NCBI GenBank assembly: GCA_030248135.1
Contig: JASANC010001016.1
Coordinates: 1 to 64,000, forward strand
From: Theristus sp. LFF4_11
Taxonomy: Eukaryota > Nematoda > Chromadorea > Monhysterida > Xyalidae
DNA: 64,000 bases
Reading direction: 5' to 3'
Shown here: positions 1-12,569 of the stretch, in pieces
Position numbering within the stretch: position 1 is the stretch's first letter
Layout: the number at the start of each line of letters is the position of its first letter
The notes under the pieces: model-generated
Database searches by the model: none
Told to the model about the DNA's origin: nothing
The model's input: only the letters and a program-made list of their open reading frames with translations
Position numbers and translations under genes: made by a program

Positions 1-78
1 ACGTGTATTCTGGCAAACGTGCTTATGAGTGAATTTATTCTGCTTTTGAACTGAGTGGCTGAACGGTTATCAAATTAG

Positions 79-866
79 AAAACCTTTTTATTGGAATACT
101 GGCATTGTGCTGTTCACAGGCGCTCTAATTGGCAGTCTGCAATTGCCATTGGCAATCTTCGGCCACACCTTGAGTGGCAGTGGCGCATTCAACACCGTCT
201 GCGCACACTTGATGTGCACGGAGTCACTCAGAAAACGCTTTCCGTATCTCGGCAACAAGAGGAAATTTACTGTGGACTCGTTTTGGCAGGTTTGTTTTGC
301 TGATTTACAGCGGAATTTTACAGCGTGTGTCTGAGGCAATTTCTCAAAAAAATTTAAGGTTGTGTTTGTGATTTGTTCCACGCTGGGTGGTGCAACGTCA
401 TCGCTGCTTTCGAACACCTGGTCCACGGTGCAGGGTGTCCCAGCGCACCACGCGTTCATTGGTGGGGCACTGATGCTGGCCGGGGCACGAATCGCATGCG
501 GATGCACAAGGTACATGTACATGCAACTTTTGTTGTTTGAAGTGCCGATTGGTGTTTTCACCTCAGAATAAGGCAGCCGCAGCGAGAGTCATTGCAAGAA
601 TTGGTGAGCTTTTTATCCGATTTTGCTAAAAGTGTTCACAGATGTATCCCAGTTGCGAGTGAACGACCCAGCTGACTTGGATCGGGGTTCTCCAGCGAGC
701 ATTTGTGGATGCTGCGCTGACGTTTGCAATTTTCAGTGGTCATGGCTTGTCGGGTTGGTCGCTGCTGTTCGTTGGTTCGTTCATTGCTGTGCCGTGCATG
801 TTTGCAGGCGGCATCTCGGTGGCGTTCTGTTTGCGAGCCGTTGGTGAACTCGACATTTTCTTTTGA
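79..866 (+). CDS. YeeE/YedE-family (sulfur transport domain) membrane protein, 3' part
   Basis: Three exons are visible: 79-289, 359-510 and 737-866. They give about 163 C-terminal residues; the 5' part lies before the window. The joined frame has the family signature GARIACGCTSGHGLSG, rebuilt exactly across the last intron (CT, then AG|T for Ser, then GHGLSG). Hydrophobic segments flank it (ALIGSLQLPLAIFG, LLFVGSFIAVPCMFAGG). In bacteria, YeeE/YedE proteins are polytopic inner-membrane proteins that import thiosulfate or other sulfur compounds, with conserved Cys residues lining the path. The Cys of the GCTSGHG motif is kept here. Introns are phase 0 and phase 2 with GT-AG ends, so this is a true eukaryotic gene and not bacterial contamination. 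The stop is TGA at 864-866 and AATAAA follows at 978-983. Family assignment is fairly sure. The substrate, the membrane and the 5' structure are not visible. Confidence 0.72.
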
Positions 867-977
867 AAAATATATGCCTCTTTTGAAAATTTGAAAGACC
901 TGTATTTCATTTTAATTACGTTATACCAAATAGAGTATGTGGCACGAAAAACAAACAAAATACACATTTATCTTGTC

Positions 978-983
978 AATAAA
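978..983 (+). promoter_or_regulatory. Poly(A) signal AATAAA downstream of the YedE-like gene
   Basis: A canonical hexamer lies about 115 bp after the stop codon of the plus-strand transporter gene. It precedes the convergent minus-strand SH3 gene, whose last exon begins at 1019 or 1247. Confidence 0.4.
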
Positions 984-1018
984 TAAGCGCACAACAAACA
1001 AATAATGGTGGAAAACAC

Positions 1019-4000
1019 TCACGCCAAAAGGGTGCCCGAACAAGTGTCCGGTGTCCTGTGCACCTGAATGTTCTGCGCCTGCGTCATGCGGGGCTCAGGC
1101 AGAAAAGATACCATCCACCACAGCTTTTCGGGCACCGTTGAACGTGCCGTGTCCACAATCGACTTGTGCAGTTTTTGTTTTTCTAAATCTGCACATCAGC
1201 AAAGTAAAGCGAAATGTCATCGAAGCATGCACCACCAATGACTCCGCTACTCGACATCAAGCAGCACGTTCGTGGGGCACATTGCGAGCGCGTTGCTGGC
1301 AGTGCGTACCATGATGAAGCCATTCTGTCCAGTGTCATTCACGCTCAGTACAATCTGCAAAAACAACGCACGTTTGACGCAACAGCAAAATGACACGCAC
1401 AGCATTTGAACGGTGTAGCGTCTGTTTTAGAAAGCTGCGAACTGCAAACGACGAACTTGATTTCTCAGCAGTGGCAACACCTTGAAGCCGTCGTACAAAT
1501 TGACGCTCTCCTTCACCCTTGCCACCGTCTCGTTCGCATTCACCGGGCACACGGACGAAAGCTTGAATGTGCCCATCAGGCGTTTGTCGGCCTGGCATCA
1601 GAATGAGCAGAGTGAGAAAAAGAAATCGGTGAAATGCAACAGCAGAGTCAGCTGAGTCGATTGGTTTCTGATTTTGTCAAGTTTCATTGACATCTCAAGG
1701 CTGCCTGTGTAGACTGACCAGTTTCCATCCGTACATGCAGTTGTTGTCCACAGTTTCCATTGCGACGAGTCGTTCGCCCGGCTGCAGCGGCAGTTCACCG
1801 ACAGCGTTCGGTTTGTACGCTTCAATGGCAACGTGAGACACACGGCCATCCGGCAGGTTGCACGACGAATTGCCGGTCAACTGCAAAAACAAAGGTCGCA
1901 CAACCATCAGCTTATCAGTTTTCTCGGTTCTCTTCCGTTTTTCTCGGCGCATAGCGAACCATGTGCAGAGCGGAACCAGTCGAACAAGCCGGAAAAAGAG
2001 CCATGATGTCATTTGTTTGTGCAGTCTGACAAAATTAAAGAACTGCCATCACGTATCGGTCAGTGTGCCCTTGAACCATGTGCTGCCTCAAACGTAACAA
2101 TTCCAACCATGACTGAGTGACTTTGTACCGGTGAGGGACACGGTGAGCACGAGGCACTGCTACTCCTTGGGTCCGTGTCGTCCGTGCCCGTCGACGTCTC
2201 GACCGAGTTGCCCTTGATCAGCTGCGGTGGCAGCAGACGACTCGGGTAGCGGCCAGCCGGTTGGATGCTTGTTGCTACGATGTCTGCAAACAAACGTACA
2301 CTTTTGGAATCGTTCATGTGTTTTTGCTTTCACACAACGAGAGCAAGCTCAGGAGAATAATCAACGAAAACAGTAACAACAATGTTTGGCAGTGGTACTT
2401 GTGCGTTGTCGTCGTTGCTGTGGCTCGTTGAGACGACGAGGCTGTGGCAGACTGCTTTCGGGGCAATCCAGTGACACACTTTTCAGCCGTTCATTCAGCA
2501 TTGGACGCTCTGCACAGCGTTTGGTGTTAGACTTTTTTCAAGGTGGTTCACCTCTCGAGCAAAAAAATAGATCTCAGCTTCTCACTATTTTTGCTGACTT
2601 TTTTGCTTGTATTCGATTCGACATTATGGGATAAACAAAAAAACAAGGTTAGATGGAGCACTATAAATACTAGAAACTACGCCCAAAAGCGAGACTGAAA
2701 AAAACAAGCAACAACAGTCGGGCTGAAACGAACGCAAGTCTTGCAGGCGCGGTGGCCGATCGCCGCTGTTTGAGTTGGCAGTGTCGCCGTCATCGTTCGT
2801 GGCGTTCTTCTCCGGTTGGCCGGTGTTCTTCTGTCGAGCCTGTGGCAAGAGAGGCGTGGAGGCAGACTCTGCCACGGTGGCGCCCTTTGGTGTGCTGCCA
2901 CGTCTCGCACGCGCATGCACGTTGCCTGCACTACGCTGGCGACCGCTGTCAGCGCCCGGCTGAAACAAGACACACGCAACACTACGAGAAAGCTGCAGCT
3001 GTTTAGTGTTGGTTTCATTCGAAACGTCTCGTGAACTGTGCTTCGTTGCCTGATGTTCACTGTTCTCATCAACAACACACAAAACCGATATCCCCGAACT
3101 GAGGAAATCAACTCCCGCCAATTGTTTATCAACTCAGAACCCTGGGAAACCCGTACCGCAAAACAATTCACTAAATTACGTGAGCTTGTTACTATTAGTA
3201 ACTCACAAAAAAGTCGTGAGTTCTTTCGTGAGCAGGAGTTCTCAAAAAGCAGAAAACGCATTCATTCAGAGTCACTCATAATGCGAATGCTTGGTGTGAG
3301 AAATCGAGCTAAATCCAAACGCGGCTGGTGTTTTACTGCATTTTTTTGTTTTACTGCTTCGGAGCAAGCTCAAACGTCAGTTGTTGCTGCGTGTTCTCAG
3401 CAGCAGACACGCAATATTTTGATCATCGCCACTTTCAACACGGGGATGAACAATCGTTTGGTGCAGCAGAATGAATCGAGCTTCGACAACCGTTTTTTTC
3501 AGCCGTGTGCAGCAATTGCGCTCTTTTACGACACGGCACTGCTTCACGACAAATTTATTAGTGCGTCACCAGTAACAGCAGCGAGTGCGGCTGCCTGCTT
3601 TGTGGGCCTCTCTCTGTCTCAGCTTGGATGTCCACCTACTGTAATGCCGATTACTTGCGCTCATTTTTCACAGTTCCAGAATTTCAGTTGCAAAATATTG
3701 CTGTGTTGCACGTGAGCGACAATCATTAACTAAACGTTAGCTGAACCAGAACCAAACGTGCAGCCGTTTTGTCTTAAAATTTATAGCATGCAGCACATAT
3801 GACGCAACAAAGCGCACAAGCACGCACCAACAGCCAACACCAATGCTAACATTATGCTGTGCAACAATGCAGAGCAATAAATGGCCGCTAGGCATGGTGA
3901 AAGTTAAAAAACGAGTTTGATGAATTGCACCGACCGATTGGCTCTTCTTCGAACGCAGCTCACCCTGCGAGCCCGATTGACTGTCGTCCTTCTTGTTGTA

Positions 4001-4618
4001 GATCATAGTCGCTTGTTTGATCGCCAGATAAACTGGATCAACATCTGCAAAGATTTCTGATGAGATCTGCACTGTGAACAAATTTGACGTTTTCATGGGC
4101 AATAAAATAGGCTGGAACCCGTGGACTAAACAAAATGTACCAAAAGCAATCAACATCACAAATGTGATCGCAACATGTGTAGTAATCACAATCGCGTAAA
4201 CGTATTATTTCAATCCTGATGACATGGACATCTGAAAGCAAGCAATAAAGATGCTTACACCCTGAGTCAGTCGATTCCGGCTGGTGTTTCAGTTCTTTCT
4301 TTTTGTCCAGCTGAAAGAGAGAATTTGAAAATTGACGAAATAAATGAAAATGCAAACTCAGAGTTCAAGAAAATGCCAACCTCAATCACCTTTGTTTGCG
4401 CACTTGTGGATGTGTGTGCTTGGTCTGGTTTGCTTGTCGTGGCAGCCGTCTGCTTCATTCGGTTCAAAGCGGACACCATTTTCACGGCAGACTTCCATTT
4501 GAAGCCGGTTGAGCTTTTTCTTTTTTCTTTGTCATCTTGGTCTCGCTTGTTGCCACTGTGATCGTCGTTCATTATGAGCCGCTTGATTGAAGGTGAATTA
4601 TCGGTTAGATTGGCTTCG
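1019..4618 (-). CDS. Protein with C-terminal SH3 domain and a second SH3-like segment, 5' end not found
   Basis: Exons in transcript order: 4618-4390, 4310-4259, 4044-3935, 2959-2734, 2509-2399, 2283-2129, 1880-1719, 1591-1457. The gene then ends either in 1354-1247 (TAG) or, by an earlier phase-0 donor, in 1162-1019 (TGA). Intron phases agree at every join. The first roughly 270 residues are low-complexity, Ser/Thr/Lys/Pro-rich linker. Exons 1880-1719 and 1591-1457 form an SH3 domain (VAIEAYKPNAVGELPLQPGE, then YGWKL and LMGTFKLSSV), split by an intron after the conserved Trp. The MGTFK ending recalls the SH3 of SASH/SLY adaptors, but no SAM domain follows. A second, weaker SH3-like run ends NGFIMVR...MCPTNVLLDV. 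A likely adaptor binding proline-rich partners. Family membership beyond SH3 is unresolved, and more 5' exons probably lie above 4618. Confidence 0.6.
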
Positions 4619-6118
4619 CTTATTGTCCGCAATGTTTATTTCGGTTTTTAAACGTTATAAACCAATTATATGCAGTCGACAGGTTTTCTTAACAATACTG
4701 TCAGTAAATCAGGGACTCTTTGACCGTCCTTCTGAAACAAACGTTGAACACTTGTCAGTTTGCTTATGCTGTATCCGGGAGTGAGACCAGATTTTCTGCT
4801 ACTGACATCAGAGCTGTGCCCCTTGCGAACGAAGAAAACTTTCATATTGTTCGTTTATATTTCAAGACATAAGCCGAACACACATTCGTATACTCATCAA
4901 AAGTGCTGCGTAAAAAACACCGGCATCACCAACTGTGCCCTGAGTGTCAAACGCTGCGACGCACATTGCAGGCGCGTCAAGTGTGGCCCCAGAATGTGCA
5001 GGCTTCTCCGGGCTGACATCGACAGCGCCAGCGTGGCAGAATTATGTTCATAATTGAGAGAATGCGCTTCACATTTCATATAACGCAAGCAAAATGTAAA
5101 CTGTGAAACAAAATGCGTGAGAATAAAAAAGCGTCTTCGCAGACAGTCTTGTTTGCGTTTGAACGGACGTCAGGTGTGTGTGCCATCTGCGTTCGATGCA
5201 GGTTTTTATTGTTTGTGGCACCAGAAAAAACAGAAGAAAATTCCCTCTGCAAGAGAACGGAAATGGGTTCATCGCTGGATGAAATGAACGTACAGATTTT
5301 TGAATTTCTTGCTTTTCAGCGATTTCAACAGCAGATGGATGGATGGCGAAACTGAAGCGAAAAGATATGCTCAGAATATGCTGACATAAATGTACGAAGT
5401 AATCGAATTTGATACACAGAAGAGAGATCGAGAGGCCTGAGGCAAACTATAAACAATAACACATGATTCTGCCGTTATAATAACGCTCGGGTAAGAAGCA
5501 CTGCAGTATGGCTTGCACACACGTGGGCGGCAAACCCAAAGATTGCACTGGATGCTAACTTCTAATCTCGACAGGAGAAATGGCAAAGTTCAGAGGAAAT
5601 AATAATATATGTTGCTAGATTTTAGACTTCAGTTGGCACTTGGCGGTGTTGTGTACCCGGGCCCATAACCGACAAGATGAACCTGACGCCAGCAACGTTC
5701 GGACGGAGACGGTGTGTGTGTGTGTGTGCGTGCTAATGTGGACGTCGCAAGTTGTTGAAAACACACAAAACTTGTTGTTGTTGCCTTGCAAAAGAAGAGC
5801 TTCCAGCAAGGGATGCAAACACTGTGTACACAAACACACGATAATGTAAATCCGTATATTATAGCTTTTTTTTAAAAGCGCTGGTGTTGAAAACTTCAGC
5901 AGGTTTTTGTGCTGTGAACAGGTGAAAGCAGAAGCAGCAGAACTCAGTTGTCGTTGTGTAAGCAGAGCAGAAAAGAACAACAGACGTGTGCCTGAACGGA
6001 AGAATCAGAGTGTTTGGCATTTTCGATTGCTGGAGGAGTCACCAACTTTGAGTGTAGTCGCAACTGTTTTTAAAAACTGGCGGCCTTTCATATTTTTTCG
6101 ACAAACACAATACATGTA
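4619..6118. other. Stretch without a supported gene (probable 5' introns of the SH3 gene)
   Basis: No recognisable domain is seen. A GC-rich, stop-free patch at about 4915-5050 (minus strand) followed by GTGATG could be another exon, but its phase does not clearly match the next exon. A (GT)n microsatellite lies at about 5711-5731. Confidence 0.4.
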
Positions 6119-6361
6119 CGGTATGGCCGACTAAACATGGCAGCTTTTTTCAGGGTTCAAGGAGCGCGCGAAATTTGAATGAAAGAAAAAAGACGTTCAG
6201 AAACCACATTGTGTGCCAAATTTGACTCGTTTTTTAAATATGTTTCTTTTTTCTCCCTTGCACACATGATTGGGAATTATGTTGGCATTTTTGAAAAAGA
6301 CAACTCCTAGTCTGCGACTGATCACGCCTTGATGGACTGCCTCATTTATTCGGCCGTACTG
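6119..6361 (+). mobile_element. MITE family T (TA-flanked), complete copy 1
   Basis: This 243-bp element has imperfect terminal inverted repeats: left CGGTATGGCCGACTAAACAT, right end reading CAGTACGGCCGAATAAATGA on the other strand. TA lies directly outside both ends, suggesting a TA target duplication and a Tc1/mariner-type parent. Related copies lie at 11556, 26160 and 63570. There is no internal ORF. Confidence 0.65.
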
Positions 6362-7249
6362 TATGTTGTGCGTTTGGTTGAACCGAGATTAGTGAGAATT
6401 GGCAAGCACGGTTCATTTGGTGCTTGGGTTGCAATGGAGTGTGTTGAGGATACTCACGAAAGAAGTTCACAAAAAAATGAAACAAACAAAGACAAATAAA
6501 AAGCAGACCAACTAATTTAAACAACAACACGAAAAATAAAAGTAATTTCGTGTTAGGGACCCACTGCATAAAGCACAATCACAACGTAGTTTTTTGAACT
6601 GGAAAGCAAAGTCAAATGAACTTCTGAAAAGCTCGGTTGTTTTTTAAAAACTTATTTTTGAAAAATACGCCATAGGCGTTATAACGGTAACAATGAGCAG
6701 CACGATTCACATTTTATTCACCGCAAATTTCCACTGCTACGGACAAAGACTCGTTGTGGCGTGGCCGTGTGAGGCACCCTTGCTTTTTTCAATGTTTTCA
6801 GTTTACCGTCACACATGGCAATTTGGTTTACTTTAACGAACTGGCGCTATGTAGCTGCAGCTGTATGTTTGTTCTGTCATCCGAAATGGTCCTCGTATCA
6901 CCAGAACGCTATCAATAGTATCATAAACGTTATTGCACCGAAAAAACAAACCTGCATTCAGAAGGAGTGGATATTGCAAGGTCCATACAATGCAGTGCCA
7001 ACGATTCCCAATGTTTCAATACTAAACAGTTCTCTTAACCCACCAATCACAACACTTATCCACTGTTTTGCAATAGCTAAACCATTTTTCAAACATTGCT
7101 TGATTTATCAGATATGTCGTGCTTGCGTGTGAGTGTCTGCGTTGTGTTCTTTCATCAGTTGTCATCGCCTTGACAATGAAATTGCAAGAAGTATTCGTCC
7201 TGTGTGGTTTTTACCGCTTGGCGCTTACAATTAAGGCGTGTACAAGGCG
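6362..7249. other. Stretch without a supported gene
   Basis: AT-rich sequence with no domain-bearing frame and no exon-like GC-rich block. Confidence 0.4.
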
Positions 7250-7470
7250 TCGTACAAGGCGACTATTATCTGTTATTTTGGTCCCGCGTCTCAATGCGCG
7301 CATAGATGGCTAAGCAGTCTCATGCATGACGCGGGAATTCAAAATTGGCAAACGGATCCGAGTCCCCTAAATAAGGCCGGGTCACTTAGGCTATTCTGAA
7401 TTACCACATAACGATTGAAACTAGTTTCCTTTCACATCCACAACCGCATTGAGTCGCAGATCTCAAAGAA
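7250..7470 (+). repeat. Dispersed repeat R4, copy 1
   Basis: Shares long near-identical runs with 13595-13790 and with the two units at 22118-22470. The diagnostic core is GACGCGGGAATTCAAAATTGG, followed by a GGCCGGGTCACTTAGG segment and ending near TTGAGTCGCAGA. No coding capacity is seen. The transposon class is unknown. Confidence 0.6.
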
Positions 7471-7634
7471 AAGATAATATAGGCGGCAACTCACGCTCAC
7501 CCGCCAGTCCCCGCTGGCATTGGTCAGGATCTGTGAGTAGGTCTGGCCTGCAGATTGTCTCCAATTGAGACAGAGGCCAGTAACACATTGTGTTTTTTGT
7601 AACTATCTGGGTAACTGTAGAAAAGACGCTAGGT

Positions 7635-7916
7635 CTATTGTGGGTCTATTGTGGTCGTTATGAAAGCTGAACATGTGAGTGCCCTGTCGGACCAGGTGGC
7701 AGATGGTCTGCAGTTTGGATCGTTGACACAACGTGTGATCCCACCGGTGCTGGTTTCAGCGACCGTGTACCAGAAAGCAACGGTCGCAGTGGCAGTGCGG
7801 CCGCACGTTGCTTCACAATTTGTAGCACCCGCCGTAGCAACCGTCAATTGAAGCAACATGATAAAAGCCGCTGTGTGAAAAGAATGCACCATGCACTTGC
7901 GTGAATCAATTTTCAT
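7635..7916 (-). CDS. Possible small secreted cysteine-containing protein
   Basis: A 93-residue ORF in one exon, ATG to TAG. From the second Met (residue 9) it reads like a signal peptide: a short polar start, a hydrophobic core AAFIMLLQLTVATAGA with a small-residue cleavage-like end, then a mature part of about 65 residues with five Cys (NCEATC, RC, NC, TC). No family is recognised. It stands alone in an otherwise empty region, so it may be a chance ORF. The signal peptide followed by evenly spaced Cys is the only support. Confidence 0.3.
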   Translation of the reverse strand: MKIDSRKCMVHSFHTAAFIMLLQLTVATAGATNCEATCGRTATATVAFWYTVAETSTGGITRCVNDPNCRPSATWSDRALTCSAFITTTIDPQ

Positions 7917-9106
7917 TATGGGTCCACTCTGGGTTTATGATACAAGCTCTGTCGTGCATGTTTGACGTTATCAATGACAGCACTTCAATATGCATTAATT
8001 GAACCGCTGCCTGGTGTTATAATTGTCCTGCCGTTGCCTTGCCGAGCCACGCATACAAGCATTGAACTCATTCGATTTGCAAAAGGATTCCCAGACGATC
8101 GTGCCACAGATTCACTGTTAGCTGCACTTTTTTATTCGCTATCATAAGCTTCAACAAGCTCTGTGAAAACTACATTCAGAACACGATGTGCTTTCGTACA
8201 TTTTTTTCTTTTTTACTTTGATACGCGGCTGTTTTTGGCATTCATAAATGTGTAATCTGTGCAGTAAATTTTTACTTTGCGGGTGCTGATACTGATGAAT
8301 AAAATAGATAAACTTAATGTTCTGGAACTTTTATCTCATGCTTCTTTTTTCATTTTCATACTTGTCGTCATATATTACTGTATATACGCACATCCAGCTA
8401 TATCCGGTTCAACAAAACCGACTAGTCAATAAAACTGAGCGCGGAGGTATGTAAGAATGAGTAAACAAACGCATTGGATGTTTGAGAGACTAATTTCGTC
8501 TCGTGGTTTGCAGTTGCTTTCAAGAATATGCTTTCTTCGACCAAGTAAAAGCTGTAGTTTTACTTTCCCTCCAACAAATGCAACTGTCAATGTTGCTGTT
8601 TTAAGTTTTAGCAGATTGTATTTTATAGATTGTTCTGTTGGTTAGCAGCGAATACCTAATCATGAATCATTTTTTGGGCTTCATTTCACATTCAACTTTA
8701 CAGTCAATGTTTCGTAAACATGAAAAAAAACCACAACAAGCCATTCTCAATGCCATTATTTTATGCGATACAAGTCTCGGTTCCTGTAGATTGGTACTGA
8801 GTTTGGAAAGACATTAACACTGGCATTAATAATGGCACCACGAATGGGAATTGTTTTCTGGCGTAACTGCAGAAAGACCCATACAGACAGCACATTACGT
8901 TGTTCATTGCTGATCATTCATTTTTTTGTGCGTTTTCTGGATAGAACCAGTTGATTCTGACCAAATTCGTAGCCATTCAGTTAATTTTGAATGTAGTTCT
9001 ATCCTGTTGTCTCTTTTTCTGCGTCACGAGGGTTCAATTTGCGCAATGAAAGCGCAGCGCACAAAACAAGAAAAAATAGAATTGCACTCGATCAAATCAA
9101 AAAAAA
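7917..9106. other. Stretch without a supported gene
   Basis: AT-rich with only short frames. Nothing recognisable on either strand. Confidence 0.4.
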
Positions 9107-9256
9107 ATGTCAGAGCGGATTCAGCTGTTGGCCGGGCGAACATCGAAGAAAGAAGAAGAAAACAAAATCTACAAGCTCGTGAAAACCTGCCTCACATACA
9201 AAAGACAAGATTGCGCGGTCACCGGAACAGCCGGCTTTTATGAAACATACAAGTAA
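9107..9256 (+). CDS. Possible 49-residue ORF or first coding exon
   Basis: ATG in an A-rich context opens a frame starting MSERIQLLAGRTSKKEEENK and ending GTAGFYETYK. It has a charged helical look and balanced composition unlike the flanks. The last codons overlap a donor-like AA|GTAAAA, so this could be a first exon whose partner exons were not found. No homology is recognised. Confidence 0.22.
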   Translation: MSERIQLLAGRTSKKEEENKIYKLVKTCLTYKRQDCAVTGTAGFYETYK

Positions 9257-12200
9257 AATGATTCGCTCCGCTTTGTGCACTCCGGGGAAATTTTAGGCTG
9301 CGTCTCACAAAGCTAGCTGTGTCGTGTGTCCAAAAGCATGCGCTCGCGCAAAAAAACCTTTTCAAACAGGCATGCGTTCACGCGTCGTGTGCATCTGTGC
9401 TGGCGGCAGTGCGCTGGCTGACTGCGCTGCTGTGTCTCTGCGCTCACATTGCTCCTATTTCTATTGAACGGAAATTCTATTGACGTCATGCAAAGCTCGC
9501 CCTGTGTTTTGTTTGATAACGAATAAATAAATGCGAGTAAACCCTCTCGCTCCACAGTGCGATCTGAATAATAGCTGAGGTGTGCTGCAGAATGCTGCTT
9601 AGTTTGCCTAGCTGAGTGCAATGTCAATATGCCGTGCTGCATGTATTTTTGCAGTTTACGTCGTGTCGTGCCCTGATGCGGATGTCTCTTGTTCCACATG
9701 TCTCTTTTGTGTTCTTAGGTTTGTTTGTCTTTGTCACCTGGTTGCAGTAAGTTTCAGTTTCAGTTTCATTTGAAGTGACATGAACGTTTCGCACATACGA
9801 GCAGCTTTTGTTGAATTTGCAAGCATACACAGAGCATTTGTAAGCATTTGCTCTGTTCATATGATTCCCAATGCCATATCGGTTTTGCCACACATTTGCG
9901 GAGGCTAATTTTGCAACGTTTTTGTTCCGTCCGGCAGAGTCCGTCGGGTGATTCAAAATATTGAATTCTCTGTGGTGCGAATTTTTTAGCGGCATATACA
10001 TACATCTGTATTGAGCACAATGCATAATGACTGCACTGTATGCAGTTCGTGGCAGACATGCACACACAGCTGTCAGCAGGCTGCAAACACACAAACGCAC
10101 TCCATCAGCGTCTTTTCGAGTTTTTCGCTGCGACAAGTGCGCTCCGTTTTTTGTCAACGTTTGAATGGGTTTAGCTGTGCGGTGTGTGCCTTTGTGCATA
10201 GCGGATATTTTATGGAGTTGCGAAGCGCAGACTGCATTTTTAAAAAGCTTCAGGCATAAATGAGGCGAAAAACCAGTTGACACCGGCAAGCGTCTGCACA
10301 TTTTTGGAGCAGCTGTCTTTTTGGTTCAATTATGCTTTTTTACGAACACACGACACTATAAAGATTCATAGTGAATTTATTTCAATCGTTCATTTTTACA
10401 AATCTGCGTTTGGACGATTTTTCTTTTCCATCTGTTTGGGATCAACCGTTTTTCAGACAAAACATTTTATTCGCAGTCTCTCGCTTGTGTGTCGATTTTG
10501 GCCCATGGTCAGCAAAATTTTTCTTTCGTTTGAAAGCTCTTGTGTTCAGTGTTTTGTGTTCCCATTTTTTTCATTCCTAACGGTTGAACGAAAACGATAA
10601 AAAATGTGCAGCTGCAGTGGAATCATAAAAAAACTCAATTTCCATGAAAAGAAAATTACTTTCTTTGCTGCAATCGCATCTTTTAACGCACCACATACAA
10701 TGTACCTATGTAACGTTTTTGTTTTTTTAATTTATTCTTTTGCTCTGCGGTTTTATTGTGATTTTTTTTTGGCGTCCAGTCTGCATTTGCTGTTTAGTGG
10801 ATTCTTTTACGTTTGTCCGACAAAGCTGCATTTGCGGGTTGTAGATATGGAGTGTTCACCTTTTGCACACCTAGAGTTTCACTTCTTAAAGATTCCAGGT
10901 AATCCAGCGCTCGTGTGCAAAGTTCTTTTTCCTTCTCTGCAACACTGCCCTGGAATTTCTCACATTTCGCAAACGTGTGGTATTGAACCGTATTGTGCTT
11001 TTCCGCAACGATCTTGAATAAAAAGGTGTGTTGGGCGCTGCTCTGCATTTAGTGTGCTGTATTTGCTGCTCCAATTCGCCTTTGCCCACAATGCGTGTTC
11101 GTGTGGTGAGTAATGTACATTTTGTTTGCACACATTCGATTGTTCGACACTGCACACACATGTCACTTTCACGTTTTGAAAACGGCCACACGTTTTTTTC
11201 TATACATTCGTCAATAATGCAATTTGCGACGCGAATTCAGTGGCACGAGATGTACCCAACTTTTTAAAACAAAATTATCGAATCTCCTAGATGACTGGAG
11301 ATAAATCTGATTTCACGTTCGTTTGTGGCTCGTTCTGAATTACATTTCGTTTGAAACTCAGTTAAAGTTTTCCACCTTTTCCTATCAGGTTGAAAGCTAA
11401 ATCATTTATTATCACCCACACCACGAGACTTTCTTTCTATTCCTGATTCCTGCCATCCCTGATTTATTATAATATTTTATTTACGTGAACTTTTCTGGCT
11501 TCTCTTGCGTCGTGTTTCAATTTGTAATTTGATTAAATAAGCAGGCACCCAACTACAGCATGGCCGAATAAATAAAGCAGTCCTTGTATTCTCTATAAAG
11601 GCGGGATCAGTCACAGACTAGGAGTTTTCTTTTTCAAGAATGCCAAGATAGTTCCCAATTGTGCGTGCAAGGTGCAAGGGAGAAAGAATGAAGAGATTAA
11701 CACAAAAAATCATAAGTTAAAAAACACATCAATTTTGTTTGTTGTGAGACACAGCAAGTTGTTGATTCGCAGGCCCCCAGGCCTCATACTTTGACGTCAT
11801 ACAGTTTTGGTTGTGAAAATAAATTTATGTTTTTTCCACAGTCAAATTACCCACACGCGTCAGTGGATTTCTGCCACCCCACTTTTCTAATTTATGCACG
11901 TGACTTTGAATAAATGCTTTATGTGCATCAGAATGTTCTTCATTTTATACGGGCGTCTGGATACATACTGATGTAATATGCTGCTGCAATAATGTTGCTT
12001 CAATGTGTTCCACTGCCGACAAAAGTTGTACAGAGGCACACATTTTTTGTGATGGACTTTCATAATTCCCCGACTTGAAAAATGTACAAAAGTCCAGAGT
12101 AAAAAATATGCTGCTGTGAGCTCCCATCTTACACCCAGCCAGCTTCCTGAACCCAAAATGTCACAGTTCGCAAGCAGATATTGTGTTTTCCGTTATGTAC

Positions 12201-12569
12201 GTTTTGTTTCTGTTTTTCTTGGCTTTACAAACTTTGAAATGTAACACGGTCTTGATTTTTTCCACGTCAGACGTGAAACACACGTTGATGTGTGTTGCAT
12301 GTAGTTTCCGTTATCACCATTTCCATTGACAACATCACCAAAGCAATTGATGTCTGTGCGCTTAAACATGCATATCAATGTTGTTGGTCTGTTCGTCATC
12401 CCTGCGTGTGTTACAACGTGTAAATAAACACGATTAGATTCCAAATTTAAAAAATCAACCACGCGTCCTGTTTTATCAGCACACTGCGCTCTTATCGCTG
12501 TCGACGCCCCCTGCCCATCGTAGTTGTCCGCACTCATTCACATTTCACTGCTAAACGCGTTCTTGCGAA
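9257..12569. other. Stretch without a supported gene
   Basis: Several long frames exist (for example about 225 codons on the minus strand near 9624-10301), but overlapping frames are equally open on both strands and no domain is recognisable. A truncated MITE lies at 11556-11740. The last few hundred bases probably hold the kinase promoter and 5' UTR. Confidence 0.35.
11556..11740 (-). mobile_element. MITE family T, truncated copy 2 (reverse orientation)
   Basis: Starts with the family terminus CAGCATGGCCGAATAAATAA next to TA and runs through the shared interior (GACTAGGAGTT, then AGGGAGAAAGAATGAA). The opposite terminus is missing. Confidence 0.55.

Noticed and set aside
9624..10301. 225-codon minus-strand open frame
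   Set aside because: Other frames on both strands are also open here, composition is unbiased, and no domain or splice context was found.
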